From contig NZ_CP097751.1 of assembly GCF_023585825.1 (NCBI RefSeq), forward strand, positions 682,001 to 746,000: a stretch of DNA of 64,000 nucleotides, written 5' to 3'. Below are positions 9,641-20,227 of the stretch, piece after piece. Under the pieces are notes generated by a model. That model was not told where the DNA came from. It saw only the letters and a program-made list of their open reading frames with translations, and searched no databases. The DNA comes from Candidatus Blochmanniella camponoti. GTDB lineage: Bacteria > Pseudomonadota > Gammaproteobacteria > Enterobacterales > Enterobacteriaceae. The position numbers and the translations under genes are program-made. How positions within the stretch are numbered: the stretch's first letter is position 1; the number at the start of each line of letters is the position of its first letter.

Positions 9641-10486
9641 ATGCAGAATCTTTATTATCATGCATGTAATCCGGTAATTTTTACAATGGGACCTATTTCA
9701 TTGCATTGGTATGGTGTAATGTATGGATTAGGTTTTATATATGCTATGTGGTCATTATCATATCGTATGCGTCATTTCAATAATGTTTCATGGACTCATA
9801 CAGATGTAGAACATTTATTATGTTTGTGTTTTTTTGGTGTTTTATTAGGCGGTCGTATTGGATACGTATTATTTTACCAGTGGTCTTTTTTTTCTAACAA
9901 TTTACTGTGGATCTTTAAAATATGGGAAGGAGGTATGTCTTTTCATGGCGGTTTAATAGGTGTAATTATATCGATCGCATGGTTTTCTCACAAAAAACAT
10001 CGTCCTTTTTTTCAAATATCAGATTTTGTCGTTCCCGCAGTTCCGTTTGGATTAGGACTCGGTAGATTAGGAAATTTTATTAACGGAGAATTATGGGGTC
10101 GAATAGCCATTGATATTCCATGGGCTATGTTATTTCCTAATTCCGTGTATCAAGATTTATTAATACTACCAAATCATCCTGAATGGGAACCACTATTTGA
10201 TAGTTACGGTGTGCTGCCTCGTCATCCGTCTCAATTATATGAAATGTTTTTAGAGGGAGTAATATTATTTATTATCATAAGTAAATTTATTCGTCAACCA
10301 CATCCCGTGGGTAGTGTGTCTGGTTTGTTTCTGGTTTGTTATGGGGTGTTTCGTATTATAGCGGAAATTTTTCGTCAACCTGATAGTCAGTTAGGATTAA
10401 TTAACAACATAGCCACCATGGGACAAATTTTGTCATTCCCTATGATTATATTAGGAACGATTATCATTTATCTTGCTTATAGATAA
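9641..10486 (+). CDS. lgt: Prolipoprotein diacylglyceryl transferase Lgt
   Basis: Lgt moves diacylglycerol from phosphatidylglycerol to the lipobox cysteine of prolipoproteins in the inner membrane. The protein is 281 aa (E. coli 291) with about seven hydrophobic segments. Conserved blocks are intact: SFHGGLIG with the essential His, the Lgt signature GRLGNFINGELWGR, RHPSQLYEMFLEG, and YGVFRIIAEIFRQPD with the late essential Arg. The ATG start is unambiguous. thyA, which follows lgt in E. coli, is absent. Confidence 0.96.
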   Translation: MQNLYYHACNPVIFTMGPISLHWYGVMYGLGFIYAMWSLSYRMRHFNNVSWTHTDVEHLLCLCFFGVLLGGRIGYVLFYQWSFFSNNLLWIFKIWEGGMSFHGGLIGVIISIAWFSHKKHRPFFQISDFVVPAVPFGLGLGRLGNFINGELWGRIAIDIPWAMLFPNSVYQDLLILPNHPEWEPLFDSYGVLPRHPSQLYEMFLEGVILFIIISKFIRQPHPVGSVSGLFLVCYGVFRIIAEIFRQPDSQLGLINNIATMGQILSFPMIILGTIIIYLAYR

Positions 10487-10945
10487 TTGATTTATCAAAG
10501 TTATCAATATAATTAAAAAATCCATGTCAATTAATTTTTGATACGTCATTATTTGTTAATAATGATTCTCATGCTTTAAATCAAATTTAATTTTCATTAA
10601 TTACTTACATATTTTTTTAAAGATTAAAATTTATGTATATTTATCAGCTGCCATATTTATATAATAAATAAATATAACAAATCAGTAATAATTGAAAAAA
10701 TTTATTTTTTTTAAATAGTTTCATTTCATGAAAAACAATTTATTTATTTTTTCTATTTTTTGAAATATGTGAACTAATAAAATTGTTTTTGTTTGAAATA
10801 ATCAAACATCAAAGCATATATAATATATTTTTCGTTATAATTATAAACAAACACGACCATCCTATATATAGACTATATATAGAGGATATACAGGTATCAG
10901 ATTAATAAAACACACCCCATTTAAATTAAATAATTTTATTACACA
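10487..10945. other. Gene-free spacer between lgt and recC
   Basis: This 459-bp AT-rich stretch stands where E. coli has thyA and a run of small pseudopilin genes before recC. No remnant is recognisable. Two adjacent copies of the 10-bp palindrome CTATATATAG lie at 10862-10871 and 10873-10882, one base apart; their role is unknown. Confidence 0.45.
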
Positions 10946-13900
10946 ATGTTTACTATTTATCATTCTAATCAATCAAATTCATTCAGAAATCTATTAATTA
11001 ATACTATGTCAGATAAATCACTACCTGATCCTATGCAATCTGAAATAATATTAACAGAACACGGTATTATGGCTCAATGGATACAGATAGAAATAGCCAA
11101 TCATTTTGGTATCGCATGTAATATCAAATTTATGACTTTAATGTCTTTCATACAATATATTTCTAATAAAATAGAGTCTAATAATTTTATAGCGGATAAC
11201 TTTTCCCAGTCTATCATGTATTGGAAATTTATGAAAATATTATCTCAAATGCAAATATCAAAAAAGTGCTCTATTATACACAAATACTTATATGGCGATG
11301 TCAATCAGCAAAAAATAGGTCAACTTTCCGAACAACTTTCCAATTTATTTATTCAATATTTAATATATCGCCCAGATTGGTTGAACAATTGGGAATCTAA
11401 TGAAATAATAAATTATTTAGATGACACACATCAAACCTGGCAATCAAAAATATGGCGTATGTTCTTAGAGAACATACGATGTAATCAGCAAGAATTGAAG
11501 GGTAATATATATCCTTTACAACGTTGTATTGATTTCCTAAAAAATACTCAGAAGATAATTTTTAACTATCTTCCAAGTAGAATATTTATTTTTGGAATAA
11601 CATCTATACCGCCTATATATTGGAATATCTTAAAATTATTAAGTTACCATATTGATATTTACTTATGGTTTATAAATCCCTGTTATCATAACTTGATTTA
11701 TATATCTGATCGAGATTCGTATGATGTAACACAACAAGAAAGCCAATTGCGCAATAAGAATGTATTGCGCTCATCTTCATCTGTTGCTGTTCATTTTTCC
11801 AATCAGAATCATTATTCTAATATTAATCATCCTTTATTAGATGCATGGGGCGATGTTGCTTATGATACTTTATCTTTGTTTACTCAATTAAAAGATAAAA
11901 TTGAACTAAAATCTTTTATTATTCCTAAACAAGATTCTTTGCTTCACATTGTACAAAAAAACATTTTAGAATTTCAGAATCATATAAAAAATATAAAAAA
12001 ACAACCCGATACTACAACATCTACAAATAATCAACGACATATATTATTATCAGAAGATCAATCAATTACTTGCCATGTTTGTCATAGTATTCAACGAGAA
12101 GTAGAAGTGTTACATGATAATTTGTTATCAATGATGGCAGATGATCCATCACTGTCTCCGGGAGACATCATAGTTATGGCCTATGATATACACTGTTATA
12201 AATCAGCTATTCAAACTATATTTGATAATATACAAGATCGACATTTACCGTTTAATATCGCAATAGATAACTATAAAAAAAATACACATCCAATTATATC
12301 AACTTTTATTAATATACTAAACATACCATACAGTCGATTTACTTCTGAAGAAATTTTGTCGTTTTTAACAGTACCATCTATCGCATCTCGGTTTAAAATG
12401 AATAAAGAAGAAGTAAAATTATTACACCAATGGACCATTAAATCTGGTATTAGGTGGGGACTTGATGATTACACCATGTATAATTTTAGTTTACCTATTA
12501 TTAATCAAAATACCTGGAATTTTGGATTAAATAGAATGTTATTAGGTTACGCTATAAAAAATCAACATGATACCTGGGAAAAAATTTTACCGTATGATGA
12601 TATAATGATCAGAGACCATATCAATATTATTGGTCAATTAGGAGAATTTTTAAAAACATTAAAAAAATGGAGGGACCGATTCGGTCATTCTTATACGTTG
12701 GTAGAATGGATATCCTATTTCAAAGAAATAATTGATGATTTTTTTTATTATGATCATATGGATTCAGAAAACAAAACAGTTTTAATTTTCTTAAAAAACT
12801 GCTACAGAGATATATTAGAATCAGGCATACAAGCGGAATATACTCAAACTATAAGTGTAACAGCATTACGCGATAAATTATGTCGCAAATTAACACAAGA
12901 TACTGTAATCCCCCGATTTATACCAAATGTAATTAATTTTTGCAATATTACTCCAACTGTCTGTATTCCTTATAAAGTAGTGTGTTTTTTAGGTATGAAT
13001 GATAATAAGTTTCCTCGCAATAAAATATCTCCAGACTTTAATTTAATGGTTAAAAATCCGCGTAGAAATGACGATAACATACATGAAAAAGATTGTTATT
13101 CATTTTTGATAGCATTTTTATTAGCTCAAGAAAAGATATATATTAGTTTTATCGGACACTCAATTTATGATAATAGCATGAGCTACCCTTCTGTATTAAT
13201 CAATGAACTTTTAGAATATATTGCTTTAAATTTTTATTCAAAAGAACATGAAAATATAGACATAGATATTAATATCAAACATATACGTCAGCGTTTATGT
13301 CAATGGTATCCTCCGTTTCCTTTTTCTCCTGAAAATTTCAATCCTAACAATAATAAACAAAGTTTTGCTACAGAATGGCTACCTACAACAAATATTAATA
13401 CAAATCATTCTCTATTAATCTATCCGAATTTTAATACTCCGCTTTCACATGACCTCACAAAAACAATAATTTTTCAAGATTTATACAATTTTTATCGCCA
13501 TCCAGTACGCATATGGTTTCAAAAACGCTTAAATGTGTATTTTGATCAAAATATATTGAAATTATCAAATGACGAACCTTTTTCCGTAGATGGACTCAAT
13601 CGTTATGAATTGAATATACAATTGATTGATTATCTAATTCATAGTAAAAATACTGATGAACTATATCATAGTATGCGTGCTTCTGGAATTCTACCTTATG
13701 GTGTATTTGGAAAATTATATTGGACTAAACAACAAAAAAAAATGACAATATTAGCGAATCAAATAAAAACGTATCATTGTATTGAAAAACATAACCTAGA
13801 TATTTCTTTAACATTTGATACGACTAGATTAGTAGGGCAATTAACTGCAGTTCAAGAAAATGGATTGACGCGTTGGAAACCTCGATATCTTTCTATGAAA

Positions 13901-14347
13901 GATGTATTATTGTTGTGGCTAGAACATATAACCTATTGTGCTATAGGTGGAAAAGGTGATAGTCGATTATTTGGTATTAATGATGCATGGCATTTTCCTA
14001 ATTTGTCAAAATTGCATGCAAAAAAGTTATTATTCACTCTAATGTCAGATTACCGCACAGGTATAAACACCCCCATATTGTTACTATATCAGTCTGGAGG
14101 AGCTTGGATGAATCATGTATTTGACTGGAATACTCGAACAATATCTTCCAATCCATATTGTCAAAAAGAAGCACATCGCAAACTAATACAAGTTTGGCAA
14201 GGTACCAAATATTCTCTTTTCAGAGAAAGTTACGATCCATATTTACGTAAACTTATTTCATTTGATTTAAATGACGAAAACATCTCAAAAATTATTAAAA
14301 CGGCAGAATATTACTTTTTTAACCCAATGAAATACAGAATAATATAA
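10946..14347 (+). CDS. recC: Exodeoxyribonuclease V subunit RecC
   Basis: RecC is the scaffold and Chi-reading subunit of RecBCD; 1133 aa against 1122 in E. coli, collinear throughout. Conserved blocks include QYLIYRPDWL (near residue 140), CHVCHSIQREVEVLHDNLL, GIRWGLDD, VVCFLGMNDNKFPR and the C-terminal GGKGDSRLFG. Several positions known from E. coli to contact Chi are replaced while flanking residues are kept (see findings). Its partners recB and recD lie next door but on the opposite strand. No frame break is seen, so subunit identity is sure; Chi recognition is doubtful. Confidence 0.95.
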   Translation: MFTIYHSNQSNSFRNLLINTMSDKSLPDPMQSEIILTEHGIMAQWIQIEIANHFGIACNIKFMTLMSFIQYISNKIESNNFIADNFSQSIMYWKFMKILSQMQISKKCSIIHKYLYGDVNQQKIGQLSEQLSNLFIQYLIYRPDWLNNWESNEIINYLDDTHQTWQSKIWRMFLENIRCNQQELKGNIYPLQRCIDFLKNTQKIIFNYLPSRIFIFGITSIPPIYWNILKLLSYHIDIYLWFINPCYHNLIYISDRDSYDVTQQESQLRNKNVLRSSSSVAVHFSNQNHYSNINHPLLDAWGDVAYDTLSLFTQLKDKIELKSFIIPKQDSLLHIVQKNILEFQNHIKNIKKQPDTTTSTNNQRHILLSEDQSITCHVCHSIQREVEVLHDNLLSMMADDPSLSPGDIIVMAYDIHCYKSAIQTIFDNIQDRHLPFNIAIDNYKKNTHPIISTFINILNIPYSRFTSEEILSFLTVPSIASRFKMNKEEVKLLHQWTIKSGIRWGLDDYTMYNFSLPIINQNTWNFGLNRMLLGYAIKNQHDTWEKILPYDDIMIRDHINIIGQLGEFLKTLKKWRDRFGHSYTLVEWISYFKEIIDDFFYYDHMDSENKTVLIFLKNCYRDILESGIQAEYTQTISVTALRDKLCRKLTQDTVIPRFIPNVINFCNITPTVCIPYKVVCFLGMNDNKFPRNKISPDFNLMVKNPRRNDDNIHEKDCYSFLIAFLLAQEKIYISFIGHSIYDNSMSYPSVLINELLEYIALNFYSKEHENIDIDINIKHIRQRLCQWYPPFPFSPENFNPNNNKQSFATEWLPTTNINTNHSLLIYPNFNTPLSHDLTKTIIFQDLYNFYRHPVRIWFQKRLNVYFDQNILKLSNDEPFSVDGLNRYELNIQLIDYLIHSKNTDELYHSMRASGILPYGVFGKLYWTKQQKKMTILANQIKTYHCIEKHNLDISLTFDTTRLVGQLTAVQENGLTRWKPRYLSMKDVLLLWLEHITYCAIGGKGDSRLFGINDAWHFPNLSKLHAKKLLFTLMSDYRTGINTPILLLYQSGGAWMNHVFDWNTRTISSNPYCQKEAHRKLIQVWQGTKYSLFRESYDPYLRKLISFDLNDENISKIIKTAEYYFFNPMKYRII

Positions 14348-14385
14348 CGATTTACAACTTTTACATCAAAAAATAATAAATACTT

Positions 14386-14402
14386 TACGATTAAAAATCG
14401 TA
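14386..14402. terminator. Small hairpin between convergent recC and recD
   Basis: A 7-bp perfect inverted repeat (14386-14392 and 14396-14402, AAA loop) lies midway in the 125-bp gap between the recC and recD stops. It could act as a weak bidirectional terminator, but there is no strong U-run. Confidence 0.25.
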
Positions 14403-14472
14403 TGTATACCATGTAATACATAACACTATATTTTCAAACAATGTACGTAATAAAACACAAATTTTTCATTTA

Positions 14473-16380
14473 TTAAACTATGGGCATTATATGATTTTTT
14501 ATTTTTTCATATAATCCACTATAACGTTGTGTGATCGAATTAATACTGCGTATTATTACGTGATCTGTCGCGTATAAATAAAGGCATTGACGAGCTCTAG
14601 TGACAGCAGTATAGAGTAATTCTCGTGTTAATAATGGTGTATATTGATTGGGCAATACTATTGCGATATGTTGAAATTCAGATCCTTGCGCTTTATGTAT
14701 AGTCATAGCAAAACAAGTTTCATACTCCGGTAATTGATATATTTGTATAACTTTTATACCCCCTCGTGGTAAAATAAAATATGCAGACAGTTTATTTTGA
14801 TCGTTTAGCAACAATATTCCAACATCTCCATTATATAATTCTAATGATGGTTTATTACGTAATATAATAATAGGTCTACCTATATAATTTCTAGAATTAT
14901 TTAATTGAATTAATCCTTTTTCGTTTAATATTTGTTCAACATAATAATTAAGTCTTATTACTCCGAACGGACCATCACGTAATGCACACAATATTCGATA
15001 ATGATTGAAAATATTTAAAATATTTTTTGTCAGGATTTTAGTATGTTTCAATTCTTGTAAATAGTTAGAATATGCCATTGCACAATTAAGAATCATAGTT
15101 ATATAGCTTTTTTTGTCTACAAAATAAATATAATATAAATCCTTGTATATGCTTGAATTCAACAATGACAACGCATAATTATAATCTCCTGAATTTATAG
15201 CACCAGATAATTTATTAATTCCTGAACTTTCACTAAATCGATAATTTTTCTTTAGTATACATGTACCATCAATAATACTATTATAATTATAATGTATAGA
15301 TAATTCAGCAGGAGATATAATAGGTAATATGTAACCTGTAAGATCTATAAGTTCTTGATAACGTTTATGAGAATAATAAAAATTAGAAAATTGACACACA
15401 TCTTTAAATACAGATCCAGGTTCTACTGAACATAATTGATATTGATCACCAAAAAAAATAACTTTCGTTTGGGGAGAAAGTGTCAAAATTAGCTGAGCTA
15501 ACATAGATAGACTAACCATAGAAGCTTCATCAATGATTAAGAGATCTAAATGTGTGAGATTAAAGCAATTATATTGAATATTTTCTTTATATAATCGTGT
15601 TCTAAGTAAACTATGTAGAGTAATAGCTTTTTCTGGTAAGTTACATAAGAAAAGATTTTCTAATTGTGGAATATTGTGCATTGTTGTTCTGAAAGATTCA
15701 GTCAAAAGAGCTGCTGCTTTTCCTGTTGGAGCGGTTATCTGAATATTTAGATCATTATTCTTGCTGCATAACAATAATGCCGCTACTATCTTCGCTATAA
15801 TAGATGTTTTTCCAGTTCCAGGTCCTCCAGAAATTAATACTCTGTGATGTGTTACTCCAATAGCAGTAGCTATTTTATGCCAATCAACTTCTGTATAAGT
15901 TATAGGAAATAATTGATTTAATACATAAATTATTTTTTCTTTTTGAAAGATATTTGATGGATAGTTATGACTAAAAAATTGCGCGACTATGCATTCATCT
16001 TGCCACATGTGATGTAAGTACAAGCGCTTATTTTCCAATATTAATGGGGTGACCCGCGATCCATCACTAACCGAGGGACAAGAAAGCAATAATTCCTGCC
16101 AGTCGGATATCGATAATTTCCCTAATTTTTTATATATCGCATACGTTAATTCAGGATAATTTCCTTGAAATAATTTGTCAGGCGTAAGAAACCACAAAGG
16201 TAAACAAACATGACCAGCCCTCACGTTAGAGCTTAGAGTTGCGCTAGCTAAAATTAATGCTTCCTTTATATTATTATTTCGATCCCCATCATAAATGGGA
16301 AGAGCTAATACATCGGCAAATTGTACATCTAGTGAATGCCACAACCCTAATTTTAAAATATTGTTAATAACATCTTTCAT
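14473..16380 (-). CDS. recD: Exodeoxyribonuclease V subunit RecD
   Basis: RecD is the 5'-3' SF1B helicase of RecBCD, 635 aa (E. coli 608). Visible helicase motifs in order are Walker A GGPGTGKTSIIAKI (about residue 190), Walker B LLIDEASMVS, motif III GDQYQLCSVEPGSVF, motif V AMTIHKAQGSEF and motif VI LYTAVTRARQ. An N-terminal domain that contacts RecB precedes them. It is downstream of recB on the same strand (286 bp gap), as in E. coli. No truncation is seen. Confidence 0.94.
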   Translation of the reverse strand: MKDVINNILKLGLWHSLDVQFADVLALPIYDGDRNNNIKEALILASATLSSNVRAGHVCLPLWFLTPDKLFQGNYPELTYAIYKKLGKLSISDWQELLLSCPSVSDGSRVTPLILENKRLYLHHMWQDECIVAQFFSHNYPSNIFQKEKIIYVLNQLFPITYTEVDWHKIATAIGVTHHRVLISGGPGTGKTSIIAKIVAALLLCSKNNDLNIQITAPTGKAAALLTESFRTTMHNIPQLENLFLCNLPEKAITLHSLLRTRLYKENIQYNCFNLTHLDLLIIDEASMVSLSMLAQLILTLSPQTKVIFFGDQYQLCSVEPGSVFKDVCQFSNFYYSHKRYQELIDLTGYILPIISPAELSIHYNYNSIIDGTCILKKNYRFSESSGINKLSGAINSGDYNYALSLLNSSIYKDLYYIYFVDKKSYITMILNCAMAYSNYLQELKHTKILTKNILNIFNHYRILCALRDGPFGVIRLNYYVEQILNEKGLIQLNNSRNYIGRPIIILRNKPSLELYNGDVGILLLNDQNKLSAYFILPRGGIKVIQIYQLPEYETCFAMTIHKAQGSEFQHIAIVLPNQYTPLLTRELLYTAVTRARQCLYLYATDHVIIRSINSITQRYSGLYEKIKNHIMPIV

Positions 16381-16666
16381 GGGATTATTTTTACGGCTAC
16401 AATATTAGATTGTATATTTTAAACGACAGAAAAACTGTATTTTTTTAGTTAAAAACAGATAATTACAATTTTAAATTTCACTCAAATAATTTATACTTTT
16501 TCTTTTTAGATATAAATCATCTATTTGAATTAATAATTATATGTAAGTTCGTATGTGGCTTATTCAGATAGATAGGTATACTTAATCGTTAATACATTAA
16601 ATCGCATCTGTATTATTTTATTGAAAATAATAATGTTCCTATTATAAAGTAAAATCTAAAAATTAT

Positions 16667-19600
16667 TCATCTAATGATGTTTAGATTATTTTTAGAGAAT
16701 AAATTATCTAATTTATTAATAAATGCCGATAATGGACGAAAAAAATAAATTCCATTACTCAACGGTGTTCCATCCATACCGCGTATAAATAGATAATATA
16801 CTCCTCCAAAATCTTTTTCATAGTTATAAGAAACGAGTCTATTACGTAAAAACCGATGCAGTGCTAAAGTATAAAGTTGATATTGCAATGCATAATGATG
16901 TTTAATCATTTCTTGTGTTATTTTAGAACCAACATAATCCTCATTGTTGTCTCCTAACCAATTGGTTTTATAATCTAACAAATAATATCGATGATTCCAA
17001 CGAAAAATTAAATCAATAAATCCTTTTAACATTCCTGTTATATCCAAAAAAGTAAGCGATGAAGATTGACGTGATAAAGGATCATACTTTTTGCATAAAT
17101 GGTCTAATTCTTTTGATGTTAAATACGCATTAATAGATAAATAAAATTTAAGTTCAGTTTTTTTATCCCTAGGAGTTATTTGCGCGAGAGTTAAATTATT
17201 ATTAAGGGGGGTATTGAGTACTATATATATCCATTCTCGAACAACAAATCCCCAAATTGGGTCAATATTATATCTTGCCATATGTGCGTATAACCATTTC
17301 ATATCTACAAGTTTTCTAAAATCCAGAACTTGAAAGATACTATGAAAAAAGTTACCACATACTTTTCCTTTAGGAAAAGTATGTGGTGTTAATGGAATAT
17401 CATTTTCTTGATACTGAATGTTTTCACTGATATCTAATTGTTTTTCTAAATTTAAACATGTTGTAACATCAACATCAGTATGTTGTAAAGCGCTAAAACT
17501 TGTTATACCCCACGGAATAACATTTGATGATGTCTTCCACTTTTTTCCGTATAGTAATTGATTAGATGCAACAGACGATACATGAGAAAATAGTTCTTGT
17601 GATCTTGAAATAATACGGAAGGAAATATCACCATTCGAATAAACATTGAGCCTTTTTAAATGTTTCCTTAATGTTGCTGCGTTTCCAGCAGTTTTTTTTT
17701 GGATTAAATATCCTAAGGCGCTGTGATGTAAGTCATTGGTATTAGATTTTTTTTTGTATCGTCGTACTATTGGTCCAATACCTATAGAACAATGATAAAT
17801 ACTACGAGTCACCGCTACATATAATAGCCTTAAATCTTCTGATAAACGCTCTTCATCTGCCAATATTAAACTTGATTCTGATATATTGAAATTTAAATGG
17901 GTTTCATATGACTTTCTATCATGAAAAAAAGGATTTTTTACATAATTAAAGTCTGCTACAAATGGCAAAAATACTAATGGAAATTCTAATCCTTTAGATT
18001 TATGTATTGTACTAATTTTTATCAATTGATGATCACTGCCTAATCGTAAATTTTGATCAGATATTTTTTTATTTTTTGGTTGTGTTATTTTTGATATTAA
18101 CCATTCCATAAGCGCGTGTTCATCTTGTAACTGTCTTGCAGCATCTTGCAATAATTCACCTAAATGCAAAATATTTATTAAACTACTTTCACCTACTCGT
18201 GTAGACAATAATTTTTCTGGTACTTTATGGTCAAAAATTATTTTCTGTATCATCAAATACACACCCTTTTTTTTCCAAACGGAATAATACTCAAAAAATT
18301 TCTCAAATATTCGTTCCTGTTTAGATTCATTATTATTAATACTGTCAATATCAGCGGCATTTAACCCAAAAAAAACAGTTGTTAAAGCAGTACAAATTGT
18401 ATGGCTCTCTGGAAATAAGATTGCTTGTAATAATAATGATAATTCATAAGATTCCATTGTTTCAAAAATATTTTTATGATTAGATAGAAATACTGTTGAT
18501 ATATTTAGTTTTGATAAAGCAGAACAAATAAGTGATGCTTCTTCATGATTGCGTACTAATATAGTTATATCTGATATTTCTAATTTTCTTTTATACTTAT
18601 CATTTTCTAACCAAGCTGTCCCATTACGTATGTCATGTAATAAATTGTATAAAATAGCGGCACACTCCTGTGCCATTGATCGTTTATAGTCACCTATTGT
18701 AACTATCTCGTCAGGATGCAACCAAAAACACATAGCTGTTTGCGATTGATTGTTTATCAAAAACCGATACATACTATTTCGGCTAGCAGCTACCGAAGGA
18801 ATAAAAGGAATATCTTCAAAAATAAACGGATTAGAAACCAATTGAAATAATTGGTTAATAGCATTAACTATATTTAACGACGAACGCCAATTAATATCAA
18901 GATTGTATTTGTTACATACTGTTCGACGTATTTTCATGTATGAAAATACGTCAGCCCCACGAAAGGCGTAAATTGACTGTTTGGGATCTCCTATTAGAAT
19001 AAGACCATTTTCTGAATCAGAATTATATAATGTGCTAAAAATTTTGAATTGCTGACAATCTGTATCTTGGAACTCATCAATAAGCGTTACCGGATAACGT
19101 GTACGCAGTATATGTGCTAATTTATTGTCTTTATCTTCAACTAAATGATGAGCCAACACATCAACGAGATCGTTTAAAGTAATTTCTGACCTACAATGTT
19201 GAGTATTATTTAAATCATTATGTATCTCATTTATTGCAATTTTAAATATTGATGTTTTAAATGACGATAATTGTCTATATAATTTTTCTACTGAATCAAA
19301 TAAAGTACATATATAATCAGATCTATTACTATTATTATGTATCTTTAATTCGGTTGTTCTAAAACGTTGTAGATCATTAGGTGTCGTATGATCAATTGTT
19401 GGTCGTTCGGCCCATTGATTAATTCTGTCTATCCAACGTATTAAATTATTTTTATTGTATATTCTTCGATTAATGTCATAAGAATTGATGATAGTAATTA
19501 TATTATATTTATTTTTAAGCCATTCCTTTTTAACATGATTGACATGATCCAGTATTTGTTCATAATAAGTTATGACACTTTTTTTATCTTCATGTATGCT

Positions 19601-20227
19601 ATGATCGTAACAGTCAAGACTAGACCTAGATCTATATATATAAGGAACAATATCGTTTAAAAGAGAATTTGGATCTTTCCAACATTCTTGAATCAATCTA
19701 GCTATATTCAATGGCAGTGAATAAAAATTTCGTCTCCAAAAATCAGTGCATGCTTGTTGGTACAATATTGTTTCATTATCAACAATATTTGTATTAAACA
19801 GCATGTTTAATTCGATTGTATTGTGATTTAAGATATTTTGACAAAAACTATGGATGGTAAAAATAGATGCTTGATTTATTTTTTTTTCTGCTTCAGACAA
19901 TTGATTTATGGCTAATTCTATATTATGTATTTGTAATAATAATTTAGAAAATAAAAAATTATTACTATATCCACGTATACAATCTAATCTAAATTGATGA
20001 ATATTTTCTCTGATGCGATGACGCAGTTCTTGTGCTGCAGATTTAGTAAAGGTTACTACAAGTATTTCGTTTACTGTTAAAGGACGGGAAAAATCTGATC
20101 TATTCCCTAAACATAACAATAATCTAATATAGATTATTATGAGAGTATATGTCTTACCAGTGCCTGCCGAAGCTTCAATTAAATTGATGCCATACAGAGG
20201 TAATTCTAAAACATTTAAATTACGCAT
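16667..20227 (-). CDS. recB: Exodeoxyribonuclease V subunit RecB
   Basis: RecB is the 3'-5' helicase and nuclease of RecBCD, 1186 aa (E. coli 1180). The N-terminal Walker A is ASAGTGKTYTLI (about residue 20) and Walker B is TLIDEFQDTD. The C-terminal nuclease domain keeps its catalytic set: His in GNFFHSIF (about residue 962), Asp in KGFIDLIFRW and the LDYKTNWLG motif supplying Asp and Lys. Two long perfect palindromes lie inside the coding sequence. ptrA, located between recC and recB in E. coli, is missing. RecBCD without RecA is known in related endosymbionts; whether recA exists here cannot be told from this window. Confidence 0.95.
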   Translation of the reverse strand: MRNLNVLELPLYGINLIEASAGTGKTYTLIIIYIRLLLCLGNRSDFSRPLTVNEILVVTFTKSAAQELRHRIRENIHQFRLDCIRGYSNNFLFSKLLLQIHNIELAINQLSEAEKKINQASIFTIHSFCQNILNHNTIELNMLFNTNIVDNETILYQQACTDFWRRNFYSLPLNIARLIQECWKDPNSLLNDIVPYIYRSRSSLDCYDHSIHEDKKSVITYYEQILDHVNHVKKEWLKNKYNIITIINSYDINRRIYNKNNLIRWIDRINQWAERPTIDHTTPNDLQRFRTTELKIHNNSNRSDYICTLFDSVEKLYRQLSSFKTSIFKIAINEIHNDLNNTQHCRSEITLNDLVDVLAHHLVEDKDNKLAHILRTRYPVTLIDEFQDTDCQQFKIFSTLYNSDSENGLILIGDPKQSIYAFRGADVFSYMKIRRTVCNKYNLDINWRSSLNIVNAINQLFQLVSNPFIFEDIPFIPSVAASRNSMYRFLINNQSQTAMCFWLHPDEIVTIGDYKRSMAQECAAILYNLLHDIRNGTAWLENDKYKRKLEISDITILVRNHEEASLICSALSKLNISTVFLSNHKNIFETMESYELSLLLQAILFPESHTICTALTTVFFGLNAADIDSINNNESKQERIFEKFFEYYSVWKKKGVYLMIQKIIFDHKVPEKLLSTRVGESSLINILHLGELLQDAARQLQDEHALMEWLISKITQPKNKKISDQNLRLGSDHQLIKISTIHKSKGLEFPLVFLPFVADFNYVKNPFFHDRKSYETHLNFNISESSLILADEERLSEDLRLLYVAVTRSIYHCSIGIGPIVRRYKKKSNTNDLHHSALGYLIQKKTAGNAATLRKHLKRLNVYSNGDISFRIISRSQELFSHVSSVASNQLLYGKKWKTSSNVIPWGITSFSALQHTDVDVTTCLNLEKQLDISENIQYQENDIPLTPHTFPKGKVCGNFFHSIFQVLDFRKLVDMKWLYAHMARYNIDPIWGFVVREWIYIVLNTPLNNNLTLAQITPRDKKTELKFYLSINAYLTSKELDHLCKKYDPLSRQSSSLTFLDITGMLKGFIDLIFRWNHRYYLLDYKTNWLGDNNEDYVGSKITQEMIKHHYALQYQLYTLALHRFLRNRLVSYNYEKDFGGVYYLFIRGMDGTPLSNGIYFFRPLSAFINKLDNLFSKNNLNIIR
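17354..17387. repeat. 16-bp perfect palindrome inside recB
   Basis: Arms 17354-17369 and 17372-17387 are exact reverse complements around TT. It covers recB codons about 947-958, just before the nuclease-domain histidine, in a segment (PHTFPKGKVCGN) conserved at protein level. It is the longest coding palindrome I noticed here. Confidence 0.8.
18925..18952. repeat. 13-bp perfect palindrome inside recB
   Basis: Arms 18925-18937 and 18940-18952 are exact reverse complements with a 2-nt centre, within the helicase part of recB. It is a second, unrelated palindrome in the same gene. Confidence 0.75.
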
